22,311 bases of DNA from Spirochaetia bacterium (GTDB lineage: Bacteria > Spirochaetota > Spirochaetia > Treponematales > Breznakiellaceae): the NCBI GenBank assembly GCA_026002305.1, contig BOBI01000024.1, positions 1 through 22,311 of the forward strand. Direction: 5' to 3'. The notes under the pieces were generated by a model that was given only the letters and a program-made list of their open reading frames with translations, made no database searches and had not been told where the DNA came from. A program made the translations under genes and the position numbers. This document shows, piece by piece, positions 13,592 to 20,606 of the stretch; positions within the stretch are counted from its first letter, which is position 1; each line of letters opens with the position of its first letter.

Positions 13592-15775
13592 ATGAAGTTA
13601 CTTTTTAATAAGGTTTTCGACGGCGCCGATGAGATGATGGCGCTGGCAGAAAAATCAATGAAGGATACGCTCTCAAAACTTGGTCGCGATGCTCCCGTAA
13701 ACATTCTTAATACGGCATTCGACCTTGCAAACTATTTAGCGTATACCGGTCGTAAAATCAAAACCGTAGGTGAGCTTGCCGATGGGTTTGAGGAAGTCAA
13801 AAAAGACTGGATGCCCCACACCCAACGCTTGGAATCAGTATTCACAACCGGTAAAGGCACAGTTCTTGCCGCCGAAACAATCGAGGCTTGTAAATACGCC
13901 CAGGCAAAAGGCGCCGATCCTTACAACCCAAACAACGAAGAAACCCGCCCCTACTGGGGACACATGACGGACGCCGAAGTCCGCGAGCTTGGTGTTCCGC
14001 TTGTAACAAACGACATACCCGGCTTCGTAGTAATTATCGGCCCCGCCCCCTCAGACGAAGAAGCCGAAGAGTTGATAAAGGGGTATCAGACCCGCTCAAT
14101 ATTCGTGTTCCTTATCGGTGGAATTATTGATCAGGCGCGCCGCAGAAAGATTCTTATGAACTTCTCTGTTCGTGTTGTTCCTGTAGGCCAGGATATTTGG
14201 CAGGTAGCCCATATCATAAGCGTTGTAAACCGCGCGGCGATGATCTTCGGTGCGGTACAGCCCAAAGACCGCGATGCCTTTGACGATTACACATTTAAAC
14301 GGATTAACGCGTTTGTAAACGCCTTTGCTCCGGTACCGGATCTTGTAGTATGCTGCGGCGGCGGCGCTATTGCGCTCGGCTTCCCTGTTATTACCAACGA
14401 TGTGGAAAACTTGGGACATTGTAATGTTCCAAAAAGTCTTATCGTCCAGAAAGACACCAAGGACTTTATCGAGACATCACTCGAAGCCCGCGACATCAAG
14501 CTAAAGATCACCAAGATCGATATGCCGATCAACTATTCAAACTCCTTCGAAGGCGAAATTATCCGCAAAGCGGATATGTTGATCGATATCGACGGTTCCC
14601 GTATGCCTTGTTTTGAGTGGGTAAAATCGCTTGAAGGCACGGAAGTGGAAGACCACAAAATTGAGGTTTTTGGCCCGGACATTGACTGCAACCCGCCGGA
14701 TAAGAAAATGGCCCTGTCTTATGTTATTGAAGTATCGGGCAAGAAAATGCAGACCGACTTTGAGCCGGTTTTCGAGCGCAAAATCCACGCCTTTATTAAC
14801 GGCGCGGAAGGCATTATGCACACCGGACAGCGCGACCTTATCCGTATCCGTGTTTCGAACGGCGCTTTTGAAAAAGGTTTCCGCGCGAAGCACTTTGGCG
14901 AAATACTCTACGCGAAAATTAAGAGCGAGTACGAGGCCGTTGTTGATAAATGCCAGGTTAAGATTTACACAGGGCTTCCCGGCACACCGGAATACAAAAA
15001 ACTTGAGGAGCTTAAAGCCGAAGTAAATAAAACTTACGAAAAACGCGACGAGCGCCTTAAATCACTTACAGACGAGAGCGTCGAAGTTTTTTACAACTGC
15101 ATTCTCTGTCAGGCGTTTAGCCCCGCGCACGTTTGTATCGTAACACCGGAGCGCACAGGTCTTTGCGGCGCGGTTTCTTGGCTTGATGCAAAAGCCACCA
15201 ACGAGCTAGACCCGAACGGCCCCTGCCAGCAGGTAACCAAAGAGCGTGTTGTAGACGAGAAACTCGGTATCTGGGAAGACGTAAACGAAGTTGTAAAACG
15301 CGACTCGCACGGCACCCTAGAGGGGGTAACACTCTACTCAATCCTTAACGACCCCATGACATCATGCGGCTGTTTCGAGTGTATTTGCGGTATCGAGCCT
15401 GTTTCAAACGGCGTTGTAATTGTAAACCGCGAACATGCGGGAAAAACACCTGTAGGTATGTCATTCAGCGAGCTTGCAGCCTCCACAGGCGGCGGCGTGC
15501 AGACACCGGGCTTTATGGGTCATGGCAAACAGTTCATCTTCTCCAAGAAGTTCATGTATGCGGAAGGCGGCCCCGGACGCATAGTCTGGATGCCCAAAGC
15601 CCTTAAAGAATTTGTACGTACAAGGCTCGATGCAACTGCCAAAATTATCTACAACATAGACGGTTTTACAGACATGATTGCCGACGAAACCATTACAGAA
15701 GAAGATCCCGATAAACTCATGTCTTACATCACAGAAAAGGGCCACCCTGTTCTTAAAATGGATCCTTTAATGTAA
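13592..15775 (+). CDS. acsB: Acetyl-CoA synthase, CODH/ACS complex beta subunit
   Basis: A 727-residue CO-methylating acetyl-CoA synthase, which condenses CO, a methyl group from the corrinoid protein and CoA into acetyl-CoA. The A-cluster ligands are present with family spacing: Cys503, 506, 515 and 525 (CILCQAFSPAHVC ... GLCGAVSW) for the [4Fe-4S] cluster and proximal nickel, and Cys592-Gly-Cys594 (SCGCFECICG) for the distal nickel. The full-length N-terminal domain characteristic of bacterial acetogens (about 300 residues) is present, unlike the shorter archaeal subunit. The ATG at 13592 has GGAG eight bases upstream. This is the last gene before a strong terminator; the methyl-branch genes acsC/D/E must lie elsewhere. 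Confidence 0.97.
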   Translation: MKLLFNKVFDGADEMMALAEKSMKDTLSKLGRDAPVNILNTAFDLANYLAYTGRKIKTVGELADGFEEVKKDWMPHTQRLESVFTTGKGTVLAAETIEACKYAQAKGADPYNPNNEETRPYWGHMTDAEVRELGVPLVTNDIPGFVVIIGPAPSDEEAEELIKGYQTRSIFVFLIGGIIDQARRRKILMNFSVRVVPVGQDIWQVAHIISVVNRAAMIFGAVQPKDRDAFDDYTFKRINAFVNAFAPVPDLVVCCGGGAIALGFPVITNDVENLGHCNVPKSLIVQKDTKDFIETSLEARDIKLKITKIDMPINYSNSFEGEIIRKADMLIDIDGSRMPCFEWVKSLEGTEVEDHKIEVFGPDIDCNPPDKKMALSYVIEVSGKKMQTDFEPVFERKIHAFINGAEGIMHTGQRDLIRIRVSNGAFEKGFRAKHFGEILYAKIKSEYEAVVDKCQVKIYTGLPGTPEYKKLEELKAEVNKTYEKRDERLKSLTDESVEVFYNCILCQAFSPAHVCIVTPERTGLCGAVSWLDAKATNELDPNGPCQQVTKERVVDEKLGIWEDVNEVVKRDSHGTLEGVTLYSILNDPMTSCGCFECICGIEPVSNGVVIVNREHAGKTPVGMSFSELAASTGGGVQTPGFMGHGKQFIFSKKFMYAEGGPGRIVWMPKALKEFVRTRLDATAKIIYNIDGFTDMIADETITEEDPDKLMSYITEKGHPVLKMDPLM

Positions 15776-15798
15776 GTTTCTTTCTCACAGTTTTTCGT

Positions 15799-15830
15799 AA
15801 CGCCCTGTCGAAACGGCAGGGCGTTTTTTT
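15799..15830 (+). terminator. Intrinsic terminator of the CODH/ACS operon
   Basis: AACGCCCTGTCG, loop AAA, CGGCAGGGCGTT form a 12-bp stem with one G-U pair, followed by a run of seven T. It lies 24 bp after the acsB stop. Confidence 0.93.
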
Positions 15831-16031
15831 GTTAGAAAATATTATCCTATACATATTAAACCTCATGGACAACACAGGCTTTTTACACATTTTTTTATTT
15901 GCCTGCGTTGTATGCCTATTTTAGACAAAAAAAAATTCATGAATTTGTCGTGGAAGCCGGATATGCTGGCATTGTATTATGGAACATGGTATGTGATACT
16001 GAAATTATGCAATCACTCATGGGAGGTATTT
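15831..16031 (+). other. Leader region of the toxin-antitoxin pair
   Basis: No gene is assigned. An inverted repeat with one mismatch, CAACACAGGC (15870-15879) and GCCTGCGTTG (15901-15910), is present. The antitoxin frame is open upstream to 15912, but the first 40 codons lack a ribosome site and family resemblance. Confidence 0.35.
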
Positions 16032-16280
16032 ATGGAAGCAGTAATGGCAATTTATGATGGCCGCGTATTTATACCCGAAGAACCGATACGGCTCGAAAAA
16101 AACAGACGAGTCACCCTTTCATTTAATGAAGAACCCACACAATCAATTACGCCATTTCGCCTTACGGTAGCACAAAAAGCAGAGCAGGATAGGCGGGATA
16201 TGGAAATAATTAATCATACTGCAGAGCGGCATAATGCAGAGGCGATGGACACACTTGAATATCAAAAGGATATATTTTGA
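16032..16280 (+). CDS. Putative antitoxin of a MazF/PemK-type pair
   Basis: An 82-residue protein from ATG 16032, chosen because GGGAGG lies five bases upstream; the same frame is open from 15912 but without a ribosome site. The N-terminal ~30 residues (MEAVMAIYDGRVFIPEEPIR, then LEKNRRVTLSF) resemble the short beta-rich DNA-binding antitoxins of the DUF104/AbrB-like kind. The rest is charged and helical (QKAEQDRRDMEIINHTAERH), a plausible toxin-binding tail. The next gene begins inside its stop codon, the usual antitoxin-first coupled arrangement. Autoregulation of the operon is expected for the type but not shown. Confidence 0.72.
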   Translation: MEAVMAIYDGRVFIPEEPIRLEKNRRVTLSFNEEPTQSITPFRLTVAQKAEQDRRDMEIINHTAERHNAEAMDTLEYQKDIF

Positions 16281-16612
16281 AACGAGGTGAATTATACCGC
16301 GTGTATAAAGGCGCAAAACGTGATCCAAAAAACTATCGTGTTTTTGCGGTGGTAAGCAGGCAAGTTCTCATTGATACCACATTTTCAAGCGTTATATGCG
16401 CCCCGGTATATTCAAATTATGAGGGAGCGGTAACACAAATACCCATAGGTATCAACGAAGGGTTAAAACACGACAGCGCTATTTATTGCGATGAATTAAT
16501 TAGCCTCTCGAAAACGCAATTGACGGATTTTGTGGGAAAACTTGACGTGGAAAAATTAATAGCCTTAAAAGGCGGCTTACTAGCCGCATTAGAACTTCAA
16601 GAAGTTGAATGA
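16277..16612 (+). CDS. MazF/PemK-family endoribonuclease toxin
   Basis: A 111-residue protein with the MazF/PemK layout: KRGELYRV at the start, then a PKNYRVFAVVSRQVLIDT strand region, SSVICAPVYSN (matching the conserved 'V..API.S' strand), a loop, and IYCDELISLSKTQLTDFVGK, where the family has the '.. D.IRTVDK.RL...G.L' region. Known members are sequence-specific mRNA interferases. The start is TTG 16277, overlapping the antitoxin stop and preceded by AAAGGA at six bases. The first-loop sequence is shorter than in E. coli MazF and the family is diverse, so the activity is inferred. Confidence 0.82.
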   Translation: MKRGELYRVYKGAKRDPKNYRVFAVVSRQVLIDTTFSSVICAPVYSNYEGAVTQIPIGINEGLKHDSAIYCDELISLSKTQLTDFVGKLDVEKLIALKGGLLAALELQEVE

Positions 16613-16660
16613 AGCCAAAAACAATATCTTGAACATCGCTGCTATCCTTTCGTTTTATCG

Positions 16661-16691
16661 ACATAATTTTGACACAATTAACGGCTATATT
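16661..16691 (+). promoter_or_regulatory. Repeated 19-bp promoter/operator element, copy 1
   Basis: ACATAATTTTGACACAATT at 16661-16679 includes a perfect -35-like TTGACA (16669-16674). TATATT follows after only 11 bp (16686-16691). The identical 19 bases recur at 18566 before the second gene of the same operon. The short spacing suggests an operator or an activator-dependent promoter. Confidence 0.5.
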
Positions 16692-16723
16692 TTAGGCGAA
16701 AGTAAGAGGAGGACGTGAGGGTT

Positions 16724-18571
16724 ATGAATACCGAAACGATCCGTATCGGCGGAATGACCTGTGTAAACTGCCAAAAACGGATTGAAGAAAAACTGAAAAG
16801 CACCGAAGGTGTCGAGGATGCAACAGTAAGTTACAACACAGGGACGGCCGCTATCACCTATAACGACTCGGTTATTACCCTTAGTGAGATTAAAGCGGCG
16901 ATAGAAAAACTGGATTACAGGGTGCTGGACGGCAAAACCGCAACCCCGGCAACGGAGATTGCCGGAATACTTATCATAATACTTTCTCTCTATGTCCTGC
17001 TGCGTGGGTTTGGTGTCGGCAGCATAACCTCCGCATTCCCGCTTGCGGAAGCCGGTATGGGTTACGGAATGCTGTTTATTATCGGGCTTATCACATCTGT
17101 ACACTGTATTGCCATGTGCGGAGGAATTAACCTTTCACAGACTTTAAAGGGAGGAGCTTCGCTACCCGCTACCCGCTACTCACTGCTCACCCCTTCTATC
17201 CTTTACAACGCGGGGCGGGTCATATCCTATACCATTGTGGGGATCATCGTTGGCGCCTTGGGCTCGGTAATTGCCGTATCGGGACGGTTTAAGGGCGCGG
17301 TTCAGCTAATTGCCGGTGTGTTTATGGTGATTATGGGCATCAATATGCTGGGTGTTTTTCAGGGTTCCGCAGGAAACATCCTGCGACGGTTAAATCTTCG
17401 TATGCCGGATATTTTTACCCGGAAAATTGACGGGCAAAAAGCCGGAAACAGACCCCTAATCATCGGGTTACTCAACGGGCTTATGCCCTGCGGCCCCTTA
17501 CAGGCCATGCAGCTCTACGCTCTTTCCACCGGAAACGCAATAGCCGGCGGGCTTGCCATGTTCCTTTTTAGTATGGGGACGGTTCCGTTGATGTTTGGAA
17601 TCGGGGCTTTGAGCTCGGTTTTAAGTAAGAAATTTACACGGCGGGTAATGAAGGCGGGAGCAATTCTTGTTACGGTAATGGGCATGACCATGTTCACTTA
17701 TGGCTGGGGGCTTTCGGGGTTTAATTTCAATTTTGCCGGTAAGCTGGCCGCCGCCTTAAATACACAAGCCCCGCAATCGGGCGGGGCCGGAAATGGGGAC
17801 TATGCCCCGCTGATTGAAAACGGCAAACAGGTTATCAATTCTAATTTGAGCGGCGGGCGCTATCCGGCGATTACCGTGCAGCAGGGTATTCCGGTAAAAT
17901 GGACAATCAACGCACCGCAGGGCAGCATTAACGGCTGTAACAACCGTATGATAATCCGGGAATACGGCATTGAGTACCGCTTTAGGCCCGGCGAAAATGT
18001 GATCGAGTTTATACCTGAAAAAAGCGGCAAATTCTCATACTCCTGCTGGATGGGCATGATCCGCAGTTCCATTACCGTAGTTGAGGAAGGTCAAAGTGTC
18101 GCCGGTATAGGGGAGCCGAACCTTAACCCGACACCGGCAGGGGTAGCCATACCCACAGACAAGGTGTCGTTAGCTAAAATACTAGATGAAGGTTATCAGA
18201 CCATAACCATCAATCTTAATGATGAAGGCATAGACCCAAGTCTAATCGTGTTGCAGCGGGGAATGATTGCGGCATGGAATATCAACAACAATTCCCTTGA
18301 TCCGGGCAACAGCCGCCTTGTCTTTCCCGCCTATTACCAGCAGGTAGATATGAAACAAGGAAACAACGTTATCCGGCTTATGCCTACCGATGACTTTGAT
18401 TTCTCTACCGGCGACAGCGTGTTTTTTGGGTTTGTTAAAGTGGTTGACGACCTGAATAATGTGGACATGGAGGCAATTAAGAAGGAAGTTGAAAATTTTG
18501 AAACCAGGATTTATCCCGATGCCTATTACGAGGCTGCGGCGCAGGCCGGCGGCTGCTGTAAACAAACATAA
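16724..18571 (+). CDS. HMA – UreH/SafE-like membrane – cupredoxin-like fusion, metal handling
   Basis: A 615-residue multi-domain membrane protein. Residues 1-70 are a heavy-metal-associated domain with the metal-binding GGMTCVNC motif (Cys13, Cys16). Residues ~75-350 hold about seven membrane segments of the COG2836 / UreH-like 'sulfite exporter TauE/SafE' type, including SVHCIAMCGGINLSQ and NGLMPCGPLQAMQLYALSTG, each with cysteines or Met inside or next to membrane helices. After this come two cupredoxin-like beta domains (about 365-450 and 475-595); the first has GSINGCNN and FSYSCWMGMI, a Cys/Cys/Met set that could bind copper. The C-terminus is GGCCKQT. ATG 16724 is chosen (AGGAGG 11 bases upstream); GTG at 16715 in the same frame is only two bases from that site. 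Likely role: copper (or similar metal) transport or delivery. Confidence 0.85.
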   Translation: MNTETIRIGGMTCVNCQKRIEEKLKSTEGVEDATVSYNTGTAAITYNDSVITLSEIKAAIEKLDYRVLDGKTATPATEIAGILIIILSLYVLLRGFGVGSITSAFPLAEAGMGYGMLFIIGLITSVHCIAMCGGINLSQTLKGGASLPATRYSLLTPSILYNAGRVISYTIVGIIVGALGSVIAVSGRFKGAVQLIAGVFMVIMGINMLGVFQGSAGNILRRLNLRMPDIFTRKIDGQKAGNRPLIIGLLNGLMPCGPLQAMQLYALSTGNAIAGGLAMFLFSMGTVPLMFGIGALSSVLSKKFTRRVMKAGAILVTVMGMTMFTYGWGLSGFNFNFAGKLAAALNTQAPQSGGAGNGDYAPLIENGKQVINSNLSGGRYPAITVQQGIPVKWTINAPQGSINGCNNRMIIREYGIEYRFRPGENVIEFIPEKSGKFSYSCWMGMIRSSITVVEEGQSVAGIGEPNLNPTPAGVAIPTDKVSLAKILDEGYQTITINLNDEGIDPSLIVLQRGMIAAWNINNNSLDPGNSRLVFPAYYQQVDMKQGNNVIRLMPTDDFDFSTGDSVFFGFVKVVDDLNNVDMEAIKKEVENFETRIYPDAYYEAAAQAGGCCKQT

Positions 18572-18596
18572 TTTTGACACAATTGTTTATTATGAT
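18566..18596 (+). promoter_or_regulatory. Repeated 19-bp promoter/operator element, copy 2
   Basis: An exact copy of ACATAATTTTGACACAATT lies at 18566-18584, overlapping the stop codon of the preceding gene. It is followed by TATGAT 11 bp after TTGACA (18591-18596) and, 20 bp later, the ATG of the DUF2318 gene. The same internal spacing as copy 1 supports a shared function. Confidence 0.5.
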
Positions 18597-18615
18597 GAAA
18601 ACATAGGAGGCAAAA

Positions 18616-19101
18616 ATGAAAAATTGCTTTAACAAAAACAAAGCATTTGTTTTAACGGCGGCCTTGTTGATAATGGGTTCCGCCCTTTTTGGACAAACGG
18701 CGGGGCAAAACGTTATAAAACCCGCCATCGCCGACCGCGACCTGGTAATCCAGATTTCCGAACTTACGGAAAACGCAATCTTTTATCCGGTGGACATTGA
18801 GGGGACACGGCTGGAGGTATTGTCGGTAAAGGCGCCGGACGGCACAGTCCGCACGGCTTTTAATACCTGTCAGGTCTGTTATGGTTCGGGACGGGGCTTT
18901 TATAAACAGCAGGGAACGGTCCTTGTCTGCCAAAACTGCGGTAACCGGTTCCGCATGAGCCAGGTAGAGGTGCGGAGCGGCGGCTGTAACCCGGTGCCGA
19001 TTTTCCCGCAAAACAAAACGGTAACGGCTAATACCATTACCATTTCAAAAGACTTTTTGAAGGAAGCAAAATCGATTTTTTCAAGTTGGAGGAGGGGTTA
19101 A
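18616..19101 (+). CDS. Exported DUF2318 (FtrD-like) cysteine-rich protein
   Basis: A 161-residue protein with an N-terminal signal peptide or membrane anchor (residues ~10-27, ending near LFGQTAGQ). The DUF2318 signature is complete: NTCQVCYGSGRGFYKQQG, VLVCQNCGNRF and GGCNPVPI, giving Cys85, 88, 105, 108 and 124. DUF2318 proteins are proposed Fe-S or metal-binding membrane proteins; one group (FtrD) belongs to ferrous iron uptake systems. ATG 18616 has AGGAGG five bases upstream. The stop is immediately followed by the ATG of the next gene. Together with the upstream HMA/cupredoxin fusion this points to periplasmic metal oxidation or delivery; which metal (Cu or Fe) cannot be decided here. 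Confidence 0.85.
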   Translation: MKNCFNKNKAFVLTAALLIMGSALFGQTAGQNVIKPAIADRDLVIQISELTENAIFYPVDIEGTRLEVLSVKAPDGTVRTAFNTCQVCYGSGRGFYKQQGTVLVCQNCGNRFRMSQVEVRSGGCNPVPIFPQNKTVTANTITISKDFLKEAKSIFSSWRRG

Positions 19102-19803
19102 ATGAAAAAGACAGGTGTTTTTATGGCAACGGCTCTTTTTGGGCTGCTTTTAATGCTAACAGTTTCCTGCGGCAAAAGCGGAGGTATTTCTTCGCTTGAT
19201 GTGGTGGGTAAAGAGTCGGTCAATTCTTTTGACAAACTGTTACAGCAAACCGCAGGGCAGGTAAGCCCGGACGAAATGAATGGCGGCTGGTCGCTGGCGG
19301 CCCCGGATAACATGGCACGGTTTATCTGGAGCAAAAACTACGCCAAAAGCCCTCTGCATGATGTAATGCTGGAACTGGACGCCGCCCCCTTCCTCGCCGC
19401 CGGGCTTACCCCCGATAAACTGCCTGAAAATTTTGCCTTTTATGAAGGCATGATCATGGTGGGTACAAAACTTGGGGAGGAAACCCTAAAATACACAGGC
19501 GAGGTTACGCCCCTTGCTTCGTACCAGCAGATTGTAAAACTAAAAAGAAGCAGTATTGGCTATCATGGCGCCCTGGACCACTACGGCGTGAATATTGGAG
19601 ACGGCAACCTGTTTGAGTGGGCCAAGGACATGAGTACCAATGATAAGGATATGGTTTTTGTTCTTAACCCCGAACCGTTTATAAACGCGGGCGTAAATCC
19701 GAATGCCATTGAGGGCTGGGCCTTCGCCAAGGTAACGGTTGACGATGCAAATGGAAAACCCATAGAAGTGGACAAAATCTTAAAGCCCTTTAATTTGCTG
19801 TAG
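19102..19803 (+). CDS. Lipoprotein of unknown function, last gene of the metal operon
   Basis: A 233-residue lipoprotein with signal peptide and lipobox LTVSC (Cys23). The ATG directly abuts the previous stop, with GGAGGAGGGG close upstream, so it is translationally coupled to the DUF2318 gene. The mature protein is globular with no obvious repeats: LHDVMLELDAAPFLAAGLTP and a second similar segment FVLNPEPFINAGVNPNAIEG suggest an internal duplication, each half containing a 'PF-x-AG-x-x-P' element. I do not recognise the family. From its position it may be a metal-binding or accessory surface protein of the same pathway. Confidence 0.8.
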   Translation: MKKTGVFMATALFGLLLMLTVSCGKSGGISSLDVVGKESVNSFDKLLQQTAGQVSPDEMNGGWSLAAPDNMARFIWSKNYAKSPLHDVMLELDAAPFLAAGLTPDKLPENFAFYEGMIMVGTKLGEETLKYTGEVTPLASYQQIVKLKRSSIGYHGALDHYGVNIGDGNLFEWAKDMSTNDKDMVFVLNPEPFINAGVNPNAIEGWAFAKVTVDDANGKPIEVDKILKPFNLL

Positions 19804-19827
19804 GAAACACCTCTAATTGTTTACAGC

Positions 19828-19859
19828 AAAATCCCGCCCCATAAGGAGGCGGGATTTTT
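19828..19859 (+). terminator. Intrinsic terminator of the metal operon
   Basis: AAAATCCCGCC (19828-19838), a 9-base loop and GGCGGGATTTT (19848-19858) form an 11-bp stem ending in a T-run, 25 bp after the lipoprotein stop. A second small hairpin, GGACTCT AAA AGAGTCC (19863-19879) followed by TTCTTTT, lies just beyond it. Confidence 0.88.
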
Positions 19860-19867
19860 GTGGGACT

Positions 19868-20073
19868 CTAAAAGAGTCCTTCTTTTAATTCGCGATCCTC
19901 TTCCAGCCGCTCGTTTTCTTCCTGAAACTTTACGTATCTTCGTATTTTTTTTCTTCGTCCAGACCTACAGTAGTTACACAGTTCTTAAATCCAATATGCT
20001 CCTGCGTTATGTCGGTTAAACCGTTTCTGGTGGTCAAAGGAAAGATAACGGCTCGATAGCCCCTATGTGAGCG
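19868..20073 (-). pseudogene. Possible decayed minus-strand gene, frameshifted
   Basis: Two adjacent open stretches on the minus strand read like real protein but in different frames. 20073-19930 encodes AVIFPLTTRNGLTDITQEHI followed by GFKNCVTTVGLDEEKKYEDT and a stop. 19926-19868 continues with KFQEENERLEEDRELKEGLF and a stop. Removing one frameshift near 19930 would join them into a single charged C-terminal tail. There is no start codon or ribosome site, and I do not recognise the family. It could also be chance open frame in a repeat. Confidence 0.3.
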
Positions 20074-20083
20074 TCAAATGCGT

Positions 20084-20258
20084 TTTTCCTGCTTTTGTGC
20101 CAGAGGCGGTAAACGGGCGAAGGTTCCAGTGTGACGCATATTGCGTCATGCGGACTAATAGGCCGCTGGTGATCAAAGAAAAGATGGCGTTCCGATAGCA
20201 CAATGCGGAACACTGGGTTCTTTGCCCGTTTACCGTTTTTGTGTTAAAGGCAGAAAAA
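20084..20258. repeat. Long nested inverted-repeat element (possible MITE or structured RNA)
   Basis: The arm at 20107-20132 is the inverse of 20210-20235 with about five mismatches; both include GGTAAACGGGC / GCCCGTTTACC exactly. The arms extend imperfectly outward to about 20084 and 20258. Inside are the perfect hairpin TGACGCA-TAT-TGCGTCA (20132-20148) and GTTCCG/CGGAAC (20190-20195, 20206-20211). The right arm is followed by five T. A ~36-bp segment inside (from about 20166, CTGGTGATCAAAG...) is a diverged direct copy of one at about 20031 (CTGGTGGTCAAAG...). Confidence 0.5.
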
Positions 20259-20344
20259 ATGTATTTGGAGCGGGGGATTTATTCAAAGTTCAGAATTGCT
20301 GTTTCACAGGACGCGCGAATTGCATGGTTTCTTTTTAATTTTTA

Positions 20345-20353
20345 TGATATAAT
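20345..20353 (+). promoter_or_regulatory. Extended -10 promoter of the small lysine-rich gene
   Basis: TGATATAAT combines a perfect TATAAT (20348-20353) with the TGn extension. No good -35 at 16-18 bp is seen, which is typical of extended -10 promoters. The transcript would start about 26 bp before the ATG. Confidence 0.5.
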
Positions 20354-20385
20354 TTCACTAGACTGAGTATGAAGGAGTTTGCGCC

Positions 20386-20499
20386 ATGAAAGATGAAGAA
20401 TTTAAAAAGCTTCAAAAACAAGCAAAAAAAGAAAAGAAAGCTGAAAAGAATAAAAAGCCGAAACGGAAAGAGCGTCGTTTAGGCGGCAGGGGCTGCTAA
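20386..20499 (+). CDS. 37-residue lysine-rich small protein
   Basis: The frame reads MKDEEFKKLQKQAKKEKKAE, continues NKKPKRKERR and ends LGGRGC, then TAA. It is short, so support comes from signals: AAGGAG eight bases before ATG and an extended -10 promoter just upstream. The peptide is highly basic (about 40% Lys/Arg), probably one helix followed by a Gly-rich tail ending in cysteine. It may bind nucleic acid; this is a guess from composition. No family is recognised. Confidence 0.55.
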   Translation: MKDEEFKKLQKQAKKEKKAEKNKKPKRKERRLGGRGC

Positions 20500-20507
20500 C
20501 CCATTTT

Positions 20508-20570
20508 CTGCCTTCGTTTGCACAATGCCTGTGATGCGCAAAAAAGCGCCGGAGGCGCAAACGGGGGCAG
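20508..20570. repeat. 14-bp inverted repeat enclosing a terminator hairpin
   Basis: CTGCCTTCGTTTGC (20508-20521) can pair with GCAAACGGGGGCAG (20557-20570) along all 14 bases if two G-U pairs are allowed on the plus-strand RNA. The loop contains the minus-strand terminator hairpin. It lies directly after the small lysine-rich gene and may end its transcript or protect its 3' end. Confidence 0.4.
20540..20558 (-). terminator. Intrinsic terminator of the double cNMP-binding protein gene
   Basis: On the minus strand GCGCC TCC GGCGC is followed by TTTTTTG, about 50 bp after the stop of the gene at 20607-21818. The stem is short but entirely GC. Confidence 0.6.
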
Positions 20571-20606
20571 GCCTAATAACGCAGTATGCGCGCATCTTGC
20601 GGCGTA

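Noticed and set aside
15912..16031. Forty-codon N-terminal extension of the antitoxin
   Set aside because: There is no ribosome site at 15912, while GGGAGG precedes ATG 16032, where the family-like sequence begins.
16715..16723. GTG 16715 as start of the HMA/cupredoxin fusion
   Set aside because: Only two bases separate it from AGGAGG; ATG 16724 is better placed, although neither spacing is ideal.
20084..20258. 6S RNA or other known housekeeping RNA
   Set aside because: The long imperfect hairpin invited the idea, but the apex carries two extra hairpins and I could not match any known consensus.
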